DNA of 38,367 nt. Origin: Hyphomicrobiales bacterium. GTDB taxonomy: Bacteria; Pseudomonadota; Alphaproteobacteria; Rhizobiales; Rhizobiaceae. The stretch spans positions 1 through 38,367 of the forward strand of contig UBQW01000048.1 in assembly GCA_900467745.1 (NCBI GenBank). The letters are read 5' to 3'. The translations under genes were made by a program, and so were the position numbers. The notes below the pieces were generated by a model. It had not been told where the DNA came from. It searched no databases and saw only the letters and a program-made list of their open reading frames with translations. The number at the start of each line of letters is the position of its first letter. Positions within the stretch are counted from its first letter, which is position 1. Below are positions 8,016-16,853 of this stretch, in pieces.

Positions 8016-9428
8016 TCACTTCGCTAGGACGGCAACAGGCTCGTCGTTGATCCAGCGCAGGCGTGTCTCGAGCGGAATGGACTCGAGCTGTTCATTGACT
8101 GCGTCGCAGGCCGTTTTCAGCGCTTCCCCGGCGGTCTTCGTCTCGCCAGCCATGTACTTGCTCAGCTCGACGCCAAAGTTTTCTTCAACATTTGCGTAGA
8201 ACGGATGGAAGATACGACGGCGGGCGTTTTCTTGAGTGTCCAGCAAGACCTTGTAGTAGGGATACTTCGCCTGGAGTGCCGGGTCGGCGAGGATCGACTT
8301 GCGGAACTGGCTGATCCCCCAGCCTTCATCGGCAAGCCGACGCATGATCTTCTCGCTCGTACCCCACTTGATGAACGCCCAGGCGGCTTCCTTTTCCTTG
8401 TCAGGGACCTTGGCGTTGATCGCAAACGAGAGCGAACCTGTGTATGTGGGCTGGGGTTTGCCATCCACTGTCGGGCTCGCGGAGAAGCCGGCTTTGCCAA
8501 TGGTCGGAAGTTTCGCTTCGGCGGGGTTCGTCAGGCGCACCGTCCGGACGCTCCAGTAGCCGGCGATCGCGGTTTCGCCGCGTTCCATGAAGCCGGACTG
8601 GATGTCCCACATGAGCCCGAGGTAATCCGGCGGGTTGAACGGAACGAGCGACTTCATGAACTCGGCCGCCTTCACGTGCGGTTCGCCGGTCATCGCGCAG
8701 AGGCCTGTCTTGGGATCCCAATAATCGCCGCCGAAGGCTCGCATGATGGGGAAGTAATCATGCGTGATTGCGCCCTGGACACGGCTGTAAGACTGCGCGG
8801 TGCCATAGAAATCCGCGTCCAAAACCTTGCCGGCGAGCTTGTCGCCCTTTTTGCGCGTGAAGAACTCGGCAATGTCCCGATACTGATCGAACGTAGTCGG
8901 TGCCGCTAGATCGTAGCCGTACTTTCCCTTGAAAGCCTGCTTTTCCTCAGCGTTCTCAAAGAGATCTTCGCGGTAATTTACGTGCCAGATCATACCGGAT
9001 GCCGGGAATGCCAACAGGCGACCCTGCCAGCTATTTTCCTGGAGCTGAACGGGAACGATGTCGTCGAGGCCGATCTCCTTCGCATCGCGCTTGGCGTATT
9101 CCGTGAGGTCCTGCAGCGAGCCGGCCTCACCAAGGACGCCGATCCACGGGCTGTCGACCCAGAGCAACTGGTAGGTCGGATTATCCGAGCTCGTCTCGAT
9201 GGTTATTTTGTCGATCAAGCCCGGATAGGGAAGCATGTCGATTTGGACTTTTGCTCCGGTCATCTCCTCGAACTCGCCGGTGATCTTGGCGAGACGCGTG
9301 ACAGACGTATCGCCGATGCCAAGCATCTTCAGCGTGATCCCACTGAACGGCTTGTCCTGAGCGAGCGCGCCCGTTGCTGCGCTCAAAGCGAGCGCCATTC
9401 CCAACACCTGCCTTTTCCATCCACTCAT
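8016..9428 (-). CDS. CUT1 ABC transporter substrate-binding protein
   Basis: A 470-residue extracellular solute-binding protein family 1 member. The N-terminus is a Sec signal peptide: basic MSGWKRQ, a hydrophobic core, then a likely cleavage after ALA before QDKPF. It binds the substrate in the periplasm and delivers it to the permeases. It is somewhat longer than MalE-like proteins (about 400), as often seen in the rhizobial sugar/alditol group. ATG 9428 is chosen over an in-frame ATG-like start at 9443 because GAGGAGG lies 7 nt before it and the signal peptide then starts correctly. The ligand is unknown. Confidence 0.93.
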   Translation of the reverse strand: MSGWKRQVLGMALALSAATGALAQDKPFSGITLKMLGIGDTSVTRLAKITGEFEEMTGAKVQIDMLPYPGLIDKITIETSSDNPTYQLLWVDSPWIGVLGEAGSLQDLTEYAKRDAKEIGLDDIVPVQLQENSWQGRLLAFPASGMIWHVNYREDLFENAEEKQAFKGKYGYDLAAPTTFDQYRDIAEFFTRKKGDKLAGKVLDADFYGTAQSYSRVQGAITHDYFPIMRAFGGDYWDPKTGLCAMTGEPHVKAAEFMKSLVPFNPPDYLGLMWDIQSGFMERGETAIAGYWSVRTVRLTNPAEAKLPTIGKAGFSASPTVDGKPQPTYTGSLSFAINAKVPDKEKEAAWAFIKWGTSEKIMRRLADEGWGISQFRKSILADPALQAKYPYYKVLLDTQENARRRIFHPFYANVEENFGVELSKYMAGETKTAGEALKTACDAVNEQLESIPLETRLRWINDEPVAVLAK

Positions 9429-9513
9429 TGAATGCCTCCTCACATCCGGTTGAAAGTGAACTTTCGGCCATCTGGCCTATTCCACGTCCGGCTCTCGGCG
9501 GGACGCGAATACG

Positions 9514-10023
9514 TCAATCAAGGGGCGACCAGAGCCGTGGACCGCCATCCTTCGCGTATCCAAGCGGACCGTCCATGCTTACAAGCTCAAGGAACTGGCC
9601 CCATGGCGCGCGAAGGTAGACCCAGGTGAGCCCGGCCATTGGCCCGCTCTCCACGTATGTCGGCCCGTCCAGCACATCGACGCCGTGAGCGCGGAGCCGC
9701 TGCGCGGCTGCATTAGCGTCGTCGACCTGAAAGGCGACATGGAAGCCCCCAGGCTGGCTGTTGCGCTTCAGCTCGGTCGAGTCGTCTTCGCCCGAATATT
9801 GGAATAGCTCCAGGTTGCTGCCGTTGCCGACGCGCAGAACCTTAATGTTCTCGATACGGCAACGACCCGGCACGCCCAACCGGCGTTTCATGTATTCGTC
9901 GTCGCCGTCCACCTTGCCCGTTTCAATTGAGGTTACGGCGCCGAAGATCTTTTCAAAGAACTCGACTGCCTCGTCGAGGTTCGGCACGGTGAAACCAAAA
10001 TGCTCAATTCCGTAAACTTTCAC
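9514..10023 (-). CDS. VOC-family (glyoxalase/dioxygenase fold) protein
   Basis: A 169-residue vicinal-oxygen-chelate protein with two beta-alpha-beta-beta-beta modules. Candidate metal ligands are His8 (GIEH), a Glu in NLELFQY, His in GGFHVAF and Glu in QFLELVS. This is a full His-Glu-His-Glu set, so it is probably catalytically competent. VOC enzymes include lactoylglutathione lyases, methylmalonyl-CoA epimerase and dioxygenases; the exact reaction here is unknown. An epimerase role on a CoA ester or keto-sugar would suit the neighbours, but that is an inference. The start is GTG 10023 with GGGAGG 6 nt upstream; no ATG alternative fits. First gene of the CUT1 transport operon. Confidence 0.88.
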   Translation of the reverse strand: MKVYGIEHFGFTVPNLDEAVEFFEKIFGAVTSIETGKVDGDDEYMKRRLGVPGRCRIENIKVLRVGNGSNLELFQYSGEDDSTELKRNSQPGGFHVAFQVDDANAAAQRLRAHGVDVLDGPTYVESGPMAGLTWVYLRAPWGQFLELVSMDGPLGYAKDGGPRLWSPLD

Positions 10024-10079
10024 GCAATCCTCCCTACCGGCTACATACCCCGGAAATCATCAACAACGCTAGCTCTAAG

Positions 10080-10099
10080 TATGTATCTAGTTAGTGCAT
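10080..10099. promoter_or_regulatory. Predicted TetR operator, site B
   Basis: Left half TATGTATC, centre TA, right half GTTAGTGC (10090-10097). Read leftward it is GCACTAAC-TA-GATACATA, matching the locus motif. It stands about 57 nt before the VOC start. The following CATACTTAG resembles the CATAATTAG that follows site A, suggesting a shared promoter layout. Confidence 0.6.
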
Positions 10100-10264
10100 T
10101 ACATAGGTCTCATGTTCACCGTGAGTCAATCAAAAAACCAGCATGCTTTTCAGCTTAATCGTTTATTTTCATCCACTTACGCACACCTTCTCATGGACGA
10201 ACGAACACGTCGGCGATCCCTTGCCGGGATGCCGTTGGATGATTTCGGGTGCGGAGCGATGAAC

Positions 10265-11911
10265 CTAACGGGACATCCGAGCCCGCTCGTTTCGTTCATG
10301 CTCGAACACTGCGGGCGGTAGCGAAGGTAGACCGCGAATAAGGTCTGACGCCTTCTCACCAATCATGATTGTTGGCGCATTAGTGTTCGAGGAGTTGATG
10401 ATCGGCATCACCGAGGAATCACACACACGAAGTCCTTCTACACCGTGGACTTTGAGTTCAGGCGAAACCACAGCCATGGGGTCGGTGCCCATTTTGCATG
10501 CGCCCACTGGATGATGATCTGTCTTCGCCACCCTGCAGGCGAAGTCGAAAAGCTCCCTCTCACCGGTGACTGAGGCGCCCGGAAGGACCTCGCGAAGAAG
10601 ATAGGATCGAAGAGCTGGGGCACGCATGACCTCTCGGGCCATCTCGAGACCGCGCAAAGACATCTCCCGGTCGTAGGGATCGGCCCAGTAGTTCGGATCT
10701 ATAAGCGGCGACGCTCTGTAGTCTGAACTAGCTAGGCGCACGGTGCCGCGCGAGCGCGGACGCATAAAGGCTGAATTCAGGGTCACGCCGGAGTTCTCGA
10801 GCTTCGCGATTCCCTTTTCGATCCCAGACCCCTGTCCGAAATGAAACTGAATATCGGGCGAGCGGGCTGCACGATCGGCGTAACAGAACCCGCCTGTTTC
10901 AAAGAGCGACGACGCGACCGGACCCGATTTGAATAGGAGATATTGGATCCCTGCGACGATTGTCCGGTCGATCCTTTGCACCCGGTCGTAGCTGTAGTCG
11001 CCAGAACATTCGGAGATTACGCTCAGATCCAAGTGGTCTTGTAGGTTTTCGCCGACGCCCTTTAGGTCATGCTCAACCTTGACTCCGACCGATCTAAGGT
11101 GATCCGCCGGTCCAATTCCCGACATCAGGAGAAGCCGTGGCGAGCCAATTCCGCCGGAGGTCACTAACACCTCACGGTCCGCGTACATAACCATAGTCGC
11201 GCCATCTCGACTTACCTCGACGCCGACCGCGCGTCCCTGTTCTACAATGACACGCCTCACCTCGGACGAGGTCATCACACTCAAGTTGGGCCGCGTCATC
11301 GCCTCGCGCAAGAATGCCGTCGCCGCGGACGAGCGGGCAACATGCTTTTGCGTCAACTGATAAAAGCCGACCCCTTCCTGCGACCGCCCGTTGAAGTCGT
11401 GATTGTAAGGTATTCCGCACTGCTGAGCCGCGCGAACAAAGGCGTCGCAAATCGGGAGGGCCGCACGTGGCATAGAAACGCCTAGAGGGCCCTCGCTGCC
11501 ATGGTAGTCATCGTGGAACCGCTCGTTCCCTTCGGCCCGTTTGAAATACGGGAGCACCTCGCGGTAGCTCCATCCGAGGCACCCCTCCTCGTCCCGCCAT
11601 GCGTCATAGTCGAGCGCGTTTCCCCTAGTGTAGATTTGGGCATTGATGGTGGATCCGCCGCCGATCACCTTCGCCTGGGTGTACCAGAGCACTCTATCAT
11701 TCATGTGCTTCTGGGGAACGGTCGACCAGCCCCAGCTCGCGATACCCTTGGTCATCTTCGCGAACCCGGCCGGCATTCGAAATAGCGGGTGACTATCACG
11801 GCCACCGGCTTCGACGAGTAGGACCTTTATGCCGGCGTCCTCGCTCAGACGGCTCGCCAACACGCAGCCAGCGGGACCAGCTCCGGTGATAATGTAATCG
11901 AATTTCTGCAA
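10265..11911 (-). CDS. GMC-family FAD-dependent oxidoreductase 1
   Basis: A 548-residue glucose-methanol-choline oxidoreductase. The N-terminal dinucleotide-binding motif GAGPAGCVLASRL is followed by the GGGSTINAQIYTRG signature 1 region, a mid-protein GGIGSPRLLLMSGIG signature 2 and a C-terminal HHPVGACKMG catalytic His. NTNAPT carries the second active-site residue. It oxidises a primary or secondary alcohol to aldehyde or ketone. The start is taken as TTG 11911 with GGGAGG 7 nt upstream, which places the FAD motif at the usual distance from the N-terminus; GTG 11938 is the alternative. Transcribed alone, divergent from aldo/keto reductase 1 and sharing site C. Confidence 0.92.
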   Translation of the reverse strand: MQKFDYIITGAGPAGCVLASRLSEDAGIKVLLVEAGGRDSHPLFRMPAGFAKMTKGIASWGWSTVPQKHMNDRVLWYTQAKVIGGGSTINAQIYTRGNALDYDAWRDEEGCLGWSYREVLPYFKRAEGNERFHDDYHGSEGPLGVSMPRAALPICDAFVRAAQQCGIPYNHDFNGRSQEGVGFYQLTQKHVARSSAATAFLREAMTRPNLSVMTSSEVRRVIVEQGRAVGVEVSRDGATMVMYADREVLVTSGGIGSPRLLLMSGIGPADHLRSVGVKVEHDLKGVGENLQDHLDLSVISECSGDYSYDRVQRIDRTIVAGIQYLLFKSGPVASSLFETGGFCYADRAARSPDIQFHFGQGSGIEKGIAKLENSGVTLNSAFMRPRSRGTVRLASSDYRASPLIDPNYWADPYDREMSLRGLEMAREVMRAPALRSYLLREVLPGASVTGERELFDFACRVAKTDHHPVGACKMGTDPMAVVSPELKVHGVEGLRVCDSSVMPIINSSNTNAPTIMIGEKASDLIRGLPSLPPAVFEHERNERARMSR

Positions 11912-11958
11912 GAACACCCCTCCCAAAGGTCTTGTCACCCGTCACAGGATCTGCAATG

Positions 11959-11980
11959 TAACTAACTACTTGGTGCATTA
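11959..11980. promoter_or_regulatory. Predicted TetR operator, site C (divergent promoter)
   Basis: TAACTAAC-TA-CTTGGTGC at 11959-11976. On the reverse strand it reads GCACCAAG-TA-GTTAGTTA, matching the locus motif with one mismatch in the strong half. It lies between the divergent GMC-1 and aldo/keto reductase-1 genes and could control both. Confidence 0.6.
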
Positions 11981-11996
11981 GCAAGGGAGGAAGCTC

Positions 11997-13016
11997 ATGA
12001 ATCCATCAACTAAAGTGAAATTCGGGAGAACGAACCTCGAAGTAACCCCGTTTGCGTTCGGCGCGGCGCCCATTGGCAATTTCTCGAGGCCGATCGACGA
12101 AGCGGCATCGGATGACATGGTTCAACTCGCATGGGGCGCTGGCGTTCGTTACTACGACACTGCACCGATGTACGGACACGGCCTGTCGGAGTTGCGGTGC
12201 GGCCACTCGCTTCGCTGGAAGGACAGGGATGACTTCGTGTTGTCGACGAAGGTGGGGCGTCTGCTCAAGCCAAAGAAGCGAAGCGAGATCGAGTTCTCGC
12301 CCTGGAACAACGCCGCCGCAAACGAGATGGTGTTCGATTACACCTACGACGGCGCGATGCGTTCGTTCGAAGACTCGCTTCAGCGGCTAGCACTTGAGCG
12401 AATCGACATCTGCTTTATTCACGATATCGACAGGTTCACTCGCGGTGACGCGCAACCCGAGGTCTTCAAGGCAGCCATGGATGGCACGTGGAAAGCCTTG
12501 TCCAAGCTCAAAGAAGAAGGAGTGGTGGGGGCGATCGGCGTTGGGGTCAATGAATGGGAAGTCTGTTACGACGCCTTGCAGCAACATGACTTCGACTGCT
12601 TCTTGCTAGCGGGTCGTTACACGCTCCTCGAACAAGAGTCCCTCGACAAGTTCCTGCCACTCTGCGAGGAGCGCGGCGCGGCCGTCGTTATCGGCGGCGG
12701 GTTCAATTCAGGTATTCTGGCTACTGGGGCAGTGGAAGGCGCGAAATATAACTACGTGCCGGCACCTTTCGAAATCCTCGATAGAGTAAGCAGGATCGAG
12801 AAGGTCTGTAAGGAATATGACGTGCCGCTCCCGGCAGCGGCGATGCAGTTTGTTGTCGCTCATCCGGCTATTCCGTCCTTCATTGCCGGAACGCGAACGG
12901 TCGATCAGCTCCAGAAGAATCTCGATTGGTTCAGCCATCATATCCCAGGTGAATTCTGGGCGGAGTTGAAGAAGCAGGGCCTCATTCGCGAAGATGCGCC
13001 GACACCAAGCGCTTGA
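11997..13016 (+). CDS. Aldo/keto reductase 1 (aldose 1-dehydrogenase/AKR15-like)
   Basis: A 339-residue aldo/keto reductase resembling D-threo-aldose 1-dehydrogenase, L-fucose dehydrogenase and pyridoxal dehydrogenase. The catalytic tetrad is Asp54, Tyr59 (YYDTAPMYG), Lys85 (STKVG) and His142 (FIHDID). The NAD(P)-binding IAGTR segment is near the C-terminus. Enzymes of this branch oxidise free aldoses at C1 to lactones, so a sugar or sugar-like lactol is a plausible substrate. GGGAGG lies about 7 nt before the ATG. It is a single-gene unit that ends at the bidirectional terminator shared with the glycerate kinase operon. Confidence 0.92.
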   Translation: MNPSTKVKFGRTNLEVTPFAFGAAPIGNFSRPIDEAASDDMVQLAWGAGVRYYDTAPMYGHGLSELRCGHSLRWKDRDDFVLSTKVGRLLKPKKRSEIEFSPWNNAAANEMVFDYTYDGAMRSFEDSLQRLALERIDICFIHDIDRFTRGDAQPEVFKAAMDGTWKALSKLKEEGVVGAIGVGVNEWEVCYDALQQHDFDCFLLAGRYTLLEQESLDKFLPLCEERGAAVVIGGGFNSGILATGAVEGAKYNYVPAPFEILDRVSRIEKVCKEYDVPLPAAAMQFVVAHPAIPSFIAGTRTVDQLQKNLDWFSHHIPGEFWAELKKQGLIREDAPTPSA

Positions 13017-13036
13017 TTCATAAACGCGCAGATATT

Positions 13037-13068
13037 GAAGGCCGGTTCTCCCCGGCCTTCTTTCGTTT
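13037..13068. terminator. Bidirectional terminator between AKR1 and glycerate kinase
   Basis: Perfect 9-bp stem GAAGGCCGG (13037-13045) and CCGGCCTTC (13052-13060) with loop TTCTCC, followed rightward by TTTCGTTT. It lies between two convergent genes and touches the glycerate kinase stop. The T-rich tail suits termination of the rightward gene; leftward activity is less certain. Confidence 0.8.
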
Positions 13069-14329
13069 ACTCGATCAGCACAGCGCGAAAATCATTTACG
13101 TTCGTGCCGGTTGGCCCAGGCACGAACAGATCTCCTACAAGCGAAAATGCCGTATAGGCGTCGTTGTTGGCCAAGAGCATTTTGGGATCTTCTCCCATCA
13201 AGCGAAGACGTGCAGCAGTCGTTCCGTCTGCGAAAGCACCCGCATTGTCCTCGCTACCGTCGATACCGTCTGTGTCGGCGGCTAACAAGTGGACGGCGTC
13301 CAGGCCTTCAAGGCCCATGGCAGCCGACAACAAGAACTCGGTGTTTCGCCCTCCCCGTCCGCTGCCGTGCAGCGTGACGGTGGTCTCGCCACCAGAGAGA
13401 AGCAACACGGGCCGGTCAAAAGGCTGGTCTCGTAGAACGATCTCTCTTGCGACCGCAGCGTGGAATCGGCCCGCTTCACGAGCTTCGCCCTCCATCGCGT
13501 CGGACAGGATGGCCGCTCGAATCCCGAGATTTTCCGCTACCCGCGCAGCCGCTGCAAGCGATCGGGCGGCGGAGGCAATTACGTGGACCTCGTTCCTCGC
13601 GAAGACACTGTCGTTCACGCCAGGCGCCGCGGAGCGCCCGCTTCGAATATGATCCATTGCCTGCTCAGGCAGTTCGATGCGGTATTGCTTGATTGCAGTG
13701 AGTGCATCGTCGGGCGTGGCCGTGTCCGGGATAGTCGGCCCTGACGCTACGAGGGCCGGATCGTCTCCGGGGATATCGGACACCACAAGCGATATGACCC
13801 TTGCCGGCGCGGCCCTGGCGGCCAGCCGGCCGCCCTTGATACGCGACATGCATTTGCGGATGGAATTCATCGCCGCGATTGGCGCACCAGACGCCAGCAG
13901 TGCGCGGTTGAGTGCGATCTCGTCATCGAGCGTCATTCCATCGGGCGGCGCGGGGAGAAGCGCGGACCCTCCACCGCAAACAAGCGCCACCACCAGATCA
14001 TCCTCCGTCAGGCCAGAAACCATCTTGAGTAACTGCTCGGCAGCGTCCAATCCGGCAGCGTCAGGAACGGGATGCGATGCCTCTAGCACCTTGATCCGTT
14101 CGCAGGGCACCGAGTAGCCGTAGCGGGTCACCACAACACCCTCCAGATGTCCTTCCCAATTGCGCTCGAACGCCCTGGCGAGTTGTGCGGCGCCCTTGCC
14201 TGCCCCAACTACGACGGTTCTTCCCTTGGGTCGTTCTGGGAGGAAGTCGAGTATCGCCTTCTCTGGATCGGCGGCCGCAACTGCCGCCTCGAAGAGCGAT
14301 GTCAAAAACGCTCGTTTATCAGCCCGCAT
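13067..14329 (-). CDS. gckA: Glycerate 2-kinase (MOFRL family)
   Basis: A 420-residue DUF4147/MOFRL-type glycerate kinase. Family features are an early VVGAGKGAAQLARA segment, VCGGGSALLPAP near 120-130, NSIRKCMSRIKGGRLA, a VSDIPGDDP segment and the C-terminal MOFRL region with SGGETTVT, GGRNTE and DGIDGSEDNAGA. It phosphorylates D-glycerate to 2-phosphoglycerate, feeding lower glycolysis. Start ATG 14329 lies one base after the enoyl-CoA hydratase stop; the open frame to 14377 is not needed. Its place behind a CoA-transferase and hydratase suggests that one product of the pathway is glycerate, tartronate semialdehyde or hydroxypyruvate. Confidence 0.92.
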   Translation of the reverse strand: MRADKRAFLTSLFEAAVAAADPEKAILDFLPERPKGRTVVVGAGKGAAQLARAFERNWEGHLEGVVVTRYGYSVPCERIKVLEASHPVPDAAGLDAAEQLLKMVSGLTEDDLVVALVCGGGSALLPAPPDGMTLDDEIALNRALLASGAPIAAMNSIRKCMSRIKGGRLAARAAPARVISLVVSDIPGDDPALVASGPTIPDTATPDDALTAIKQYRIELPEQAMDHIRSGRSAAPGVNDSVFARNEVHVIASAARSLAAAARVAENLGIRAAILSDAMEGEAREAGRFHAAVAREIVLRDQPFDRPVLLLSGGETTVTLHGSGRGGRNTEFLLSAAMGLEGLDAVHLLAADTDGIDGSEDNAGAFADGTTAARLRLMGEDPKMLLANNDAYTAFSLVGDLFVPGPTGTNVNDFRAVLIE

Positions 14330-14330
14330 G

Positions 14331-15116
14331 TCACGAATCCTTGAATTTCGGCTTTCGCTTATCCCTAAAAGCTGCAACGCCTTCTGCGAGATCCTCAGTG
14401 TATGCGACGCTCATCGCAGCGACCGTATCAAGGACTCGAGACCCCTCCTCGCCTTCCGCAGCGTTTATCAGCATCTTGACCACTTCAGTCGCAATGGGTG
14501 CGCGAGACCGCAATGTCGCAATGATTTCACTCGCCTTAGCCAGCCCCTCGCCCTTTTCCACGAGTACCTCGACGATCCCCGCGGCTACAGCCTGTTCAGC
14601 AGTCAGCACCTCGCCAAAAATCGCCATCCTACGAACGACAGACGGCCCGAAACGACGTACGGTCCGCTGCGTACCCGACCATCCGGGGATGACGCCCAAC
14701 CCCGCTTCGGGCAGGCCGAATTTTACATGCATTTCGGCAATGCGTAGATCTGCCGCCGCCGCGAGCTCGAGGCCGCCACCGAAAGTGTGGCCATTGAGCA
14801 CTGCCAGGACTGGCACCCGTAGCCTTGCGACAGCGTCAAACGCATCGTGCCCACGGCGGATCCAGTGCCTCCCGAACTCCTGGGGCGTCAAACCGCCCCA
14901 GGCTTTGATATCCCCACCGGCGGAGAACGTTTTCTCTCCATCGCCAGTGATCACCATTGCCCTGACGGCTGTGTTCTTCTCGACGACGCGGCAAGCGGCG
15001 TAGATCTGTTCCACCGCCGCGTCGTCGATCGCATTCAGGCTTTCTTTGTGTCGAAGCGTCAGGAACGCCGTGTCGCCCTCAATTGTGAGGACGACCCGTG
15101 GATTGCACCCACTCAT
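14331..15116 (-). CDS. Enoyl-CoA hydratase/isomerase (crotonase family)
   Basis: A 261-residue crotonase-fold protein. Oxyanion-hole segments are FSAGGDI (64-70) and GHTFGGGLEL (109-118). Both hydratase glutamates are present: Glu117 in GGGLEL and Glu137 in LPEAGLG, so it is more likely a true hydratase than a one-Glu isomerase. It hydrates an enoyl-CoA to a 3-hydroxyacyl-CoA, fitting after the acyl-CoA dehydrogenase. The ATG overlaps the CoA-transferase stop by 4 nt (ATGA), so the two are translationally coupled. Confidence 0.92.
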   Translation of the reverse strand: MSGCNPRVVLTIEGDTAFLTLRHKESLNAIDDAAVEQIYAACRVVEKNTAVRAMVITGDGEKTFSAGGDIKAWGGLTPQEFGRHWIRRGHDAFDAVARLRVPVLAVLNGHTFGGGLELAAAADLRIAEMHVKFGLPEAGLGVIPGWSGTQRTVRRFGPSVVRRMAIFGEVLTAEQAVAAGIVEVLVEKGEGLAKASEIIATLRSRAPIATEVVKMLINAAEGEEGSRVLDTVAAMSVAYTEDLAEGVAAFRDKRKPKFKDS

Positions 15117-16702
15117 GCGGCATCACGGTTGGTGTGTGTAACGACATCCTTTCCGGGATAGAACAAGGCGGCGTCCATGATCTTCAGATCCGAGGCCACG
15201 CGCAGCGGCGTCTCTGCTTGATCGAGGATGTGCGTCTGGAGGTCTACGCCGGGCGCAATTTCGGTAACAAGCAGTCCTTCCTGGGTGAGCTTCATGACGC
15301 AACGCTCGGTGACGTAGGTCACGTCTTGACCCTGAGCAACGGCGCGTTTGCCCGAGAATGAAACTTGCTCGACCCTGTCGACAATCTTCGCGACCTTGCC
15401 TTCGCGGTCGATAACCAGCTTCCCATCGGCGATGGACAACTTCGCCGCAGCGTTGAAGTAGCCGGAGAAGACGATCTTTTTCGCGCGCGAGGTGATGTCC
15501 ACAAAGCCGCCGGCACCTGCCGTGACGTGCGGGCGTGCGGTTAGCTTGGAGACGTTGACCGAGCCGTCCTTGTCAATTTGGAGGAACGACAGCAAAGACG
15601 CGTCGAAACCTGCTGCTTGGAAGTACGCGAACTGGTGCGGCGATGCGACGAATGCTTCGGCGTTCGAAGAGCAGCCGAACTTGAAATCGAGCAGCGGTAT
15701 TCCTCCAACGGCGCCCTGCTCGATAACCCAGGTGACGTCGCCGTGGCGGCCTTCCTCGAGAAGGATTCGCGGCACATTCGCGGAGATCCCGAAGCCGATG
15801 TTCACGGCCCAACCGGCCTGCAGTTCACGAGCCACGCGACGTGCAATGACCTTGGCGACGTCGAACTCGGGAAGCCGGAAGCTGTCGAGTGGACGGAACA
15901 ACTCTCCCGATATAGCAGGATCGTACGGCGTAGCAGTCGTCTGAAGCTGGTCCGGGGCCTCGACGATATAATCGACGAGAATTCCCGGCACCCGTACATC
16001 GTGCGGCTTCAATGTACCCGATTTGGCGATCCGCTTAACCTGCGCAATAACGATGCCGCCACTGTTGTGCCCAGCGAGTGCGAGTTCCATCGCGCCGAGA
16101 TAGGCGCCTTCATGTTCGAAAGTGAGATTACCCCGCTCATCGGCCGTGCTCGCCCTGATGATTGCCACGTCGGGGCGGATAGAGGGGAAGTAAAGCCAAT
16201 CCTCACCCGCGAAGTTCTGTCGGAAAACGATCGGCTCGCCGCGTGCGGCGTCGTTCATCGCGCACCCTTCCTGCTCGGGGTCGACAAACGTATCCATGCC
16301 GACCTTGGTCAATACGCCGGGACGAAGAGATGCTCCTTCTCGAAGGATATCGAACAGCACGCCGCTCGGGACGTTGTAGGCCGCAATCTCATTTCGTCCC
16401 AACATCTGCCAGATCAGCGGGGGCTCGGCAGAGGACGGACCGGAGGGGTAAGAGCCTCCGATGATTTTCTTGATGAGGCCCGGCTGAGCGAGATGATCGA
16501 CGCCCTTCGTGCCGAACATATCTCCAGCGGCAATAGGATGGATGGTCGTGAGCCCGCGCGGGACACCCTCGTTGCGAAAACGCTCGCCGATCGCGGCAAG
16601 CACCGCATCAGGGCAGCAAAGTCCACTGGACGAGTTCACGGCGACGATCGAGTCGCTCTTGATCAGAGCGGCTACTTCGGTGGCTTTTTTGACTTTCGAC
16701 AT
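15113..16702 (-). CDS. Family I acyl-CoA:carboxylate CoA-transferase
   Basis: A 529-residue fused alpha-beta CoA-transferase (COG4670, propionate/acetate CoA-transferase type). The N-terminal alpha-like half contains GGSYPSGPS. The beta-like half contains NIGFGISANVP and the active-site Glu328 in VIEQGAVGG, which forms the glutamyl-CoA thioester. It moves CoA from an acyl-CoA donor to a free acid. No acyl-CoA ligase is seen in the window, so this enzyme is the likely activator of the acid made by the dehydrogenases. ATG 16702 has GGGAGG 6 nt upstream. First gene of a three-gene operon behind site D. Confidence 0.93.
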   Translation of the reverse strand: MSKVKKATEVAALIKSDSIVAVNSSSGLCCPDAVLAAIGERFRNEGVPRGLTTIHPIAAGDMFGTKGVDHLAQPGLIKKIIGGSYPSGPSSAEPPLIWQMLGRNEIAAYNVPSGVLFDILREGASLRPGVLTKVGMDTFVDPEQEGCAMNDAARGEPIVFRQNFAGEDWLYFPSIRPDVAIIRASTADERGNLTFEHEGAYLGAMELALAGHNSGGIVIAQVKRIAKSGTLKPHDVRVPGILVDYIVEAPDQLQTTATPYDPAISGELFRPLDSFRLPEFDVAKVIARRVARELQAGWAVNIGFGISANVPRILLEEGRHGDVTWVIEQGAVGGIPLLDFKFGCSSNAEAFVASPHQFAYFQAAGFDASLLSFLQIDKDGSVNVSKLTARPHVTAGAGGFVDITSRAKKIVFSGYFNAAAKLSIADGKLVIDREGKVAKIVDRVEQVSFSGKRAVAQGQDVTYVTERCVMKLTQEGLLVTEIAPGVDLQTHILDQAETPLRVASDLKIMDAALFYPGKDVVTHTNRDAA

Positions 16703-16722
16703 AGGCTTCCTCCCGGCCGTTG

Positions 16723-16746
16723 CAAGTAACTGGTTAGTGCGTTATA
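16723..16746. promoter_or_regulatory. Predicted TetR operator, site D (divergent promoter)
   Basis: CAAGTAAC-TG-GTTAGTGC at 16723-16740, almost identical to site E read on the other strand. It lies 21 nt before the CoA-transferase start and 113 nt before aldo/keto reductase 2. The next bases GTTATAGG could serve as a -10 region on either strand. Confidence 0.68.
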
Positions 16747-16853
16747 GGAGGTCGAACAAGGAAGTGCAAGCTTGAAAAACAACGCGTTCCGGCGGATTTT
16801 AGCCGCCTGTTAGTTTGGAAATTTTTTCAGCACTTATCGGAGGAGGAAAGGAA

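Noticed and set aside
15578..16729. Long rightward open frame of 383 codons opposite the CoA-transferase gene
   Set aside because: No domain, poor composition, and fully antisense to a confident gene; a by-product of high-G+C codon bias.
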